From Bryopsis sp. KO-2023 (Eukaryota > Chlorophyta > Ulvophyceae > Bryopsidales > Bryopsidaceae): a DNA stretch of 64,000 bases. The notes beneath the pieces were generated by a model. The model was not told the DNA's origin. It did not search any database and saw nothing but the letters and a program-made list of their open reading frames with translations. Made by a program: the position numbers and the translations under genes. The DNA is taken from contig BSYQ01000013.1 of the NCBI GenBank assembly GCA_030272585.1, forward strand, positions 2,294,001-2,358,000. Reading direction: 5' to 3'. The number at the start of each line of letters is the position of its first letter. Within the stretch, counting starts at the first letter, position 1. Shown piece by piece: positions 60,601-64,000 of the stretch.

Positions 60601-62004
60601 GCACACTTTCCATGATCAGAAGGCGGTGTGGTCTGTGAAATTCCACGATTTAGGGGACGTCTTGGCGAGCGGCAGTTTGGATCATACTGCGAGACTGTGG
60701 GATGTTGTTGCTGGAAAATGCAAAATCGTGTTGAGGTATCGCATTCCCAGTCGTCAGAAATCTTTTTTGGAACGGGCAGTGGCTAAATATGGCAGTCTCA
60801 TGATGACACATCCGTATATTTCTATATCTATATCTATGTATATTTATATTGAGTTTGAAGTATTTTACACACAAGGCCAAACGGCTGAGTGCAGCCCGTT
60901 CACGGAGATGTGTTATAGGGTGATTTATTTGTTCATTTATCTTCAGTTTCAAGTCGTTGTGCACTTCAAATGGTGGATTTGGGACCTCAAGAAGGATGTC
61001 CGATACATGTTGCAAAACCTCACCTGTCTTTTTAACAGTCAGGGTGTAATTTTGCCCCAAAAGCTTCCCCAAGTTATTTATGTTTCAATTTTTTTCCAAG
61101 TGATCTCCTACCCTGCCAAAAGCTTTGTTTCGGTTCTTTCATGCACTGTGGTCACCTGCAATCGTTTTTTTTTCTTGTTTTTTTTCTCAGAGGCCATGTG
61201 GATTCCATCAACGAAGTGGCATGGGAGCCTTTCACCAGCAATCTGTGCACAGCTTCCTCCGATAAGACGATTTCCATTTGGGACGCAAGATCAGGTCTAT
61301 GTGCTGCGACGTTCTATGGCCACAGCAACTCATGCAATCACTGCACCTTCAATTTGCAGGGTGGATCCCTGGCGACCACCGATGCAGATGGAGTTGTGAA
61401 AATCTGGGACGTCCGGATGGTTGCAGAGATTATGAGCATGGATGCTGGGGAGCATCCGGCCAATAAATGTGCTTTCGACAGGAGTGGCAAGGTAACAAAA
61501 AATGAGGCAATTTTATTTTTACTGTGTGAATCGTTGCTTAGAAGAATGGGCGGGTGTGTGTGGAAAGATATAAATCTAAACTGTTGAGTTGATGGCCGTG
61601 GTTTTGGTTCTCCACGAATTTTGGTGGTCAGTTCAGGGGTACAACCTCAAGCACTTTCTTAGATTATTTATTGAGAGTCTATTTCACAGTCCATTATTAT
61701 TATCCAGTGAGCTTTTTCTTCAAGGACATAGCAAAAAGAGTTTGGCCAATTTTGGGGGGTTAGTCAAAATACTTTCCTCTAATGCTGGTTCCTCAGCCTC
61801 CCCATTGATTCGCTGTGCTTTCATTGTTAGGTTTTGTCAGTTGCGAGTGACGATGCTCTGATTCGGAACTTCAACACGACGAATGGAGAGTTGATCAATC
61901 AGCTTGCCGGACACGAGGACAGCGTGCAGGCTGTGATATTCGACAATGGAGGTCAATTCCTGGTGTCAGCCGGTTCAGACAATACGTTCAGATACTGGAG
62001 CTAA
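57699..62004 (+). CDS. SPAG16: PF20/SPAG16, central-apparatus WD40 protein
   Basis: Component of the ciliary central pair (PF20 in Chlamydomonas). Exon 1, 57699-57808, starts 'MVNQCCAAMEDDTAGE' and is acidic. Next about 58055-58135 ('DGEEDDQSEDLDAALRTL'); about 58470-58690 ('RRPEVVDDFIRNFCVKMGL', 'LNTFEAEWYEM', a LisH-like N-terminal region); 59013 to about 59112 ('EEQLQELRAELSEARVIAE'); about 59479-59656 (coiled coil, 'HRMHHKRVAQEKNKLITDI'); about 59803-60013 ('RQNPFDDVEFDPVPVGAFA'); about 60361-60735, WD repeats ('PILVSASDDKTWRMWHLPE', 'ASGSGDATVKIWDFEKQKC', 'ASGSLDHTARLWDVVAGKC'); about 61192-61490 ('TASSDKTISIWDARSGLCA', 'ATTDADGVVKIWDVRMVAE'); and 61832-62004 ('VLSVASDDALIRNFNTTNG', 'GQFLVSAGSDNTFRYWS', TAA). 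Coiled coil followed by a seven-blade WD40 propeller is the SPAG16 architecture. Confidence 0.95.
58180..58220 (+). repeat. Short repeat similar to LINE 3' end
   Basis: 'tcatgtcggtttgcatagtggacaacc' resembles the 53044 and 22303 copies. It lies in a PF20 intron. Confidence 0.35.
60890..60919 (+). repeat. Interspersed repeat copy B (pair with 9923-9953)
   Basis: gtgcagcccgttcacgga followed by 'gatgtgttatagg'. See the copy in the NAMPT intron. It lies in a PF20 intron. Confidence 0.4.
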
Positions 62005-62365
62005 AAAGACTTCGAACACCGCTTTTTCTCAGACAATGTTTTTGGGGAAAAAAAACCAAACAAGATTGCCAAGGAGATCCCAGTGATTTTGCCACGTGTT
62101 CAACTTCATATGGATAAAACAAAAACAAATCAAGAGCCAACAAAAGAATGGATGGGACAAAGATCTATGTTCTCTGTAATGTCTCGCTGGTGGAGTAGGG
62201 GGCATGACAATGAGCCAAGAATAACACACCAAACAAAAAACACCACAAAACTGTGAATATCATCAGAGTTCTGGAGGAACCTGGCAATCCCCACACCACA
62301 CAACCATTGCAAGAAAGAGTGCTAAATAATATTTCTTCCCATATTCAATTAGATCGCCAGCACCC

Positions 62366-62417
62366 CGTTTACGTAAAGGACGACTTAGGGGCGTTTACGT
62401 AAAGGACGACTTAGGGG
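62366..62417. repeat. Two perfect tandem 26-bp units containing palindrome TTTACGTAAA
   Basis: 62366-62391 and 62392-62417 are identical. Each unit contains the 10-bp perfect palindrome TTTACGTAAA (ACGT core) and ends 'cgacttagggg'. They lie about 360 bp downstream of the PF20 stop codon. They could be paired protein-binding sites or a recent small duplication. Confidence 0.9.
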
Positions 62418-62545
62418 CGATGCTCAACCACAAAGGGGGGCCAGGAAAATTCTGGGTTTTCTTTGTTTTCAAATTGAAAGAGGTATTGTTGTGCTTGCAC
62501 AGAAAGTTTTAACGATCCGCTTGCCCGAACATCTTTCTTCACAAG

Positions 62546-62570
62546 ATCATGTGGACGGAGTCCACATGAT
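62546..62570. repeat. Perfect 11-bp inverted repeat with 3-bp loop
   Basis: ATCATGTGGAC-GGA-GTCCACATGAT. The arms are fully complementary, giving a stable hairpin on either strand. It is followed by an AT-rich stretch. There is no known match to a termination or histone-type stem-loop. Confidence 0.9.
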
Positions 62571-63644
62571 TTTAATAATTAGTAGATGTTGGAACAAAGT
62601 AATTGATTTTCATAGTAATGCAACCAACCAGTAAGGGCTCTTGATTTTGAGGTGGTGAAGAGAATACATCCAGCCCACCAGTAAGTTTGCTTCCCAGCAG
62701 TTGCAACAACAGAATTAATTCAATCATTGAAAAGAAAACTGAGCAGAAGTCCGAAAAACCAAAACAATCCTCCGCTTTTTATCGCAAGATTGGGAGCTGA
62801 ACGAGACACCAACCTTGGTTCCACCGAGGCTTGGTGAGAATGGATGGTGGGAAAATAGATCCCTGAAGTGGTCTTGTGGTGTGAGATATGAGGACGGCAG
62901 CACGTCCAATCGAGAAAACCTTCGGTTGATTGAAAAAAAAAACGAAACGTTTCGAAGGGCCTTGGGGCTCCATCCCCACCAAGATTGGGTCGCGCGCTTG
63001 TGAAGATTTAACCAAGCCCCGACGAAGTCGCACTCGCCACGGAATCGGGGCTGATGGTGTCCCGGAACTTCAGACGTCCCAAGGAAGTGGAGTCTCAGCT
63101 TGTTTGAGTTTGGGAAAAGGGTTTATGTATGTCGCGTTGAGGCAGTCTTGACCAGGTGTGTGTTCTCCAGCACGTCGCGCCGCCAATGGCGGCCCGCCAT
63201 CGACTTCATGAATGCGTGTGTTTTTGATTAAAACGAAAGCCTGTCTTTGTTTGAACAAAACCAAGGGGGTTGCAATATTGCACTCCACCCTGTACAAATA
63301 CCCAAACACTTTCGCCCCCCTCTCATAATGAAAACGCAATTGTGCAATATCGAAAGTACATCGCTGGTAGTACCTCTGCTTCCAAATATATATATATACA
63401 AGCAGAAGGACGCAAATCGCAGATTTGCAAAAGGCGGGTGTACGATTGTCAGATTGTAACAAAAGTTTGTGGTGTTTGGAGCATGACGGGTGTGAATGGT
63501 GGCTTGATGTTGGAAGGGGTCTTGGTTTTATGTTGGATGTAATAAGGGAATGAAAGGATGGAAACATTTGCAAGGCGAACAATGTTTACAGCACGTCCCA
63601 ATGGGTGTCCCCCCAAAATCCCAAAACCCCAAAAGTCCAATCGC
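62571..63644. other. Stretch with possible unassigned minus-strand exons
   Basis: On the minus strand, 63250-63070 ('RQAFVLIKNTRIHEVDGGP') and 63033-62790 ('DPILVGMEPQGPSKR', 'PKVFSIGRAAVLISHTTRP') are open and moderately protein-like, but there is no domain I can name and no clear splice chain. They might be exons of the gene entering from the right or chance frames. Confidence 0.3.
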
Positions 63645-63788
63645 TCAATCTACTTCAACAAAGGTGGAATCCAAGCGACCAGTTGTCAGAAATCTTTGCA
63701 ATAAACGTTCATAGAAAATGTTTACACCCTGCACAGCCTCCAACATAAGGGGAACGCCTGCTCCAAGTTGGTCCTGGACATTCCACTT
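63645..63788 (-). CDS. C-terminal exon of a gene entering from beyond the right edge
   Basis: After an acceptor (ggttcag), the minus strand reads 'KWNVQDQLGAGVPLMLEAV', 'QGVNIFYERLLQRFLTTGR' and 'LDSTFVEVD' to TGA at 63647-63645. The amphipathic, Leu-rich composition and clean acceptor support a real terminal exon. Upstream exons would be at or beyond 63840-64000. Family not recognised. Confidence 0.5.
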   Translation of the reverse strand, partial: KWNVQDQLGAGVPLMLEAVQGVNIFYERLLQRFLTTGRLDSTFVEVD

Positions 63789-64000
63789 CTGAACCGTCTT
63801 GTGAGTTATGTCGCCTCACACCCATCTTCTGTGTGAATCTTGTGCGGGTGCTCTGAAACCCCACCCAACCCAAACCCCAAACCCCAATAAAAAACCAAAT
63901 GGAAACACCCCCCCCGTGGTCGGTTTAGGCCGTTGGTATTCATTGTATCGTAGTGCTATCGTGCCTTTGCAAAGAAAACGCAAGAAGATGATAGTGGCGA

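Noticed and set aside
63855-63900. Telomere-like CCCAAACCCCAAACCCC run
   Set aside because: Only a few irregular units inside unique sequence; low-complexity DNA, not a telomere.

Overview
This window is nuclear DNA from a photosynthetic, flagellated eukaryote, most likely a green alga with a primary plastid (streptophyte-grade or prasinophyte-like). Evidence: genes are split by many GT-AG introns with long poly-pyrimidine tracts before the acceptor; there is a plant-type fused APS reductase whose N-terminus looks like a simple transit peptide with no preceding signal peptide, and a bacterial-type bL35 ribosomal protein encoded in the nucleus; ULP2, FBXO3/SKIP16 and ARP3 resemble plant versions; and two axonemal WD40 proteins (CFAP52 and PF20/SPAG16) imply motile cilia. 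The species assignment is inference.

Layout. 1-3710 (+): ULP2-type SUMO protease, 5' end outside the window. 5.2-41 kb is almost entirely minus strand: an unrecognised helical-repeat-like gene (5.2-7.4 kb), nicotinamide phosphoribosyltransferase (7.6-11.7), an intronless PPR protein (14.2-15.3), a probable MFS transporter (17.5-18.1), an FBXO3/SKIP16-like F-box/SUKH/ApaG protein (20.0-24.1), plastid APS reductase (24.8-28.2), a small unknown gene (near 29 kb), ARP3 (30.2-33.6), an isopenicillin-N-epimerase-like class V aminotransferase (34.1-36.9), a secreted AGE-family sugar epimerase (38.2-40.7) and a zinc-finger/proline-rich gene that may be transposon-derived (41.9-42.4). From 44 kb: GFAT (+, 44.1-47.4), a CCDC24-like coiled-coil protein (+, 48.6-51.0), CFAP52 (-, 51.3-55.2), bL35 (-, 55.9-57.1), PF20/SPAG16 (+, 57.7-62.0), and a terminal exon of a minus-strand gene entering from the right edge (63.6-63.8).

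Mobile DNA. The clearest find is an intact non-autonomous (TRIM-like) LTR retrotransposon at 15734-16892: two identical 208-bp LTRs beginning TGTTGA and ending TCAACA, a perfect 5-bp target duplication (GAGTT) on both sides, and only 743 bp of internal sequence with no retroviral-type genes. A 5'-truncated non-LTR retrotransposon sits antisense in an intron of the F-box gene and ends in an (AAAT)n tail. Short sequences resembling its 3' end recur in introns of other genes and may be SINE-like.

Functional themes are housekeeping: sulfate assimilation, NAD salvage, hexosamine synthesis, SUMO and F-box protein turnover, actin nucleation, plastid translation and organelle RNA handling, plus a run of genes linked or possibly linked to cilia between 48.5 and 62 kb. 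Exon boundaries were inferred by eye from splice motifs and protein similarity, so gene coordinates are spans from first to last supported coding base and include introns.
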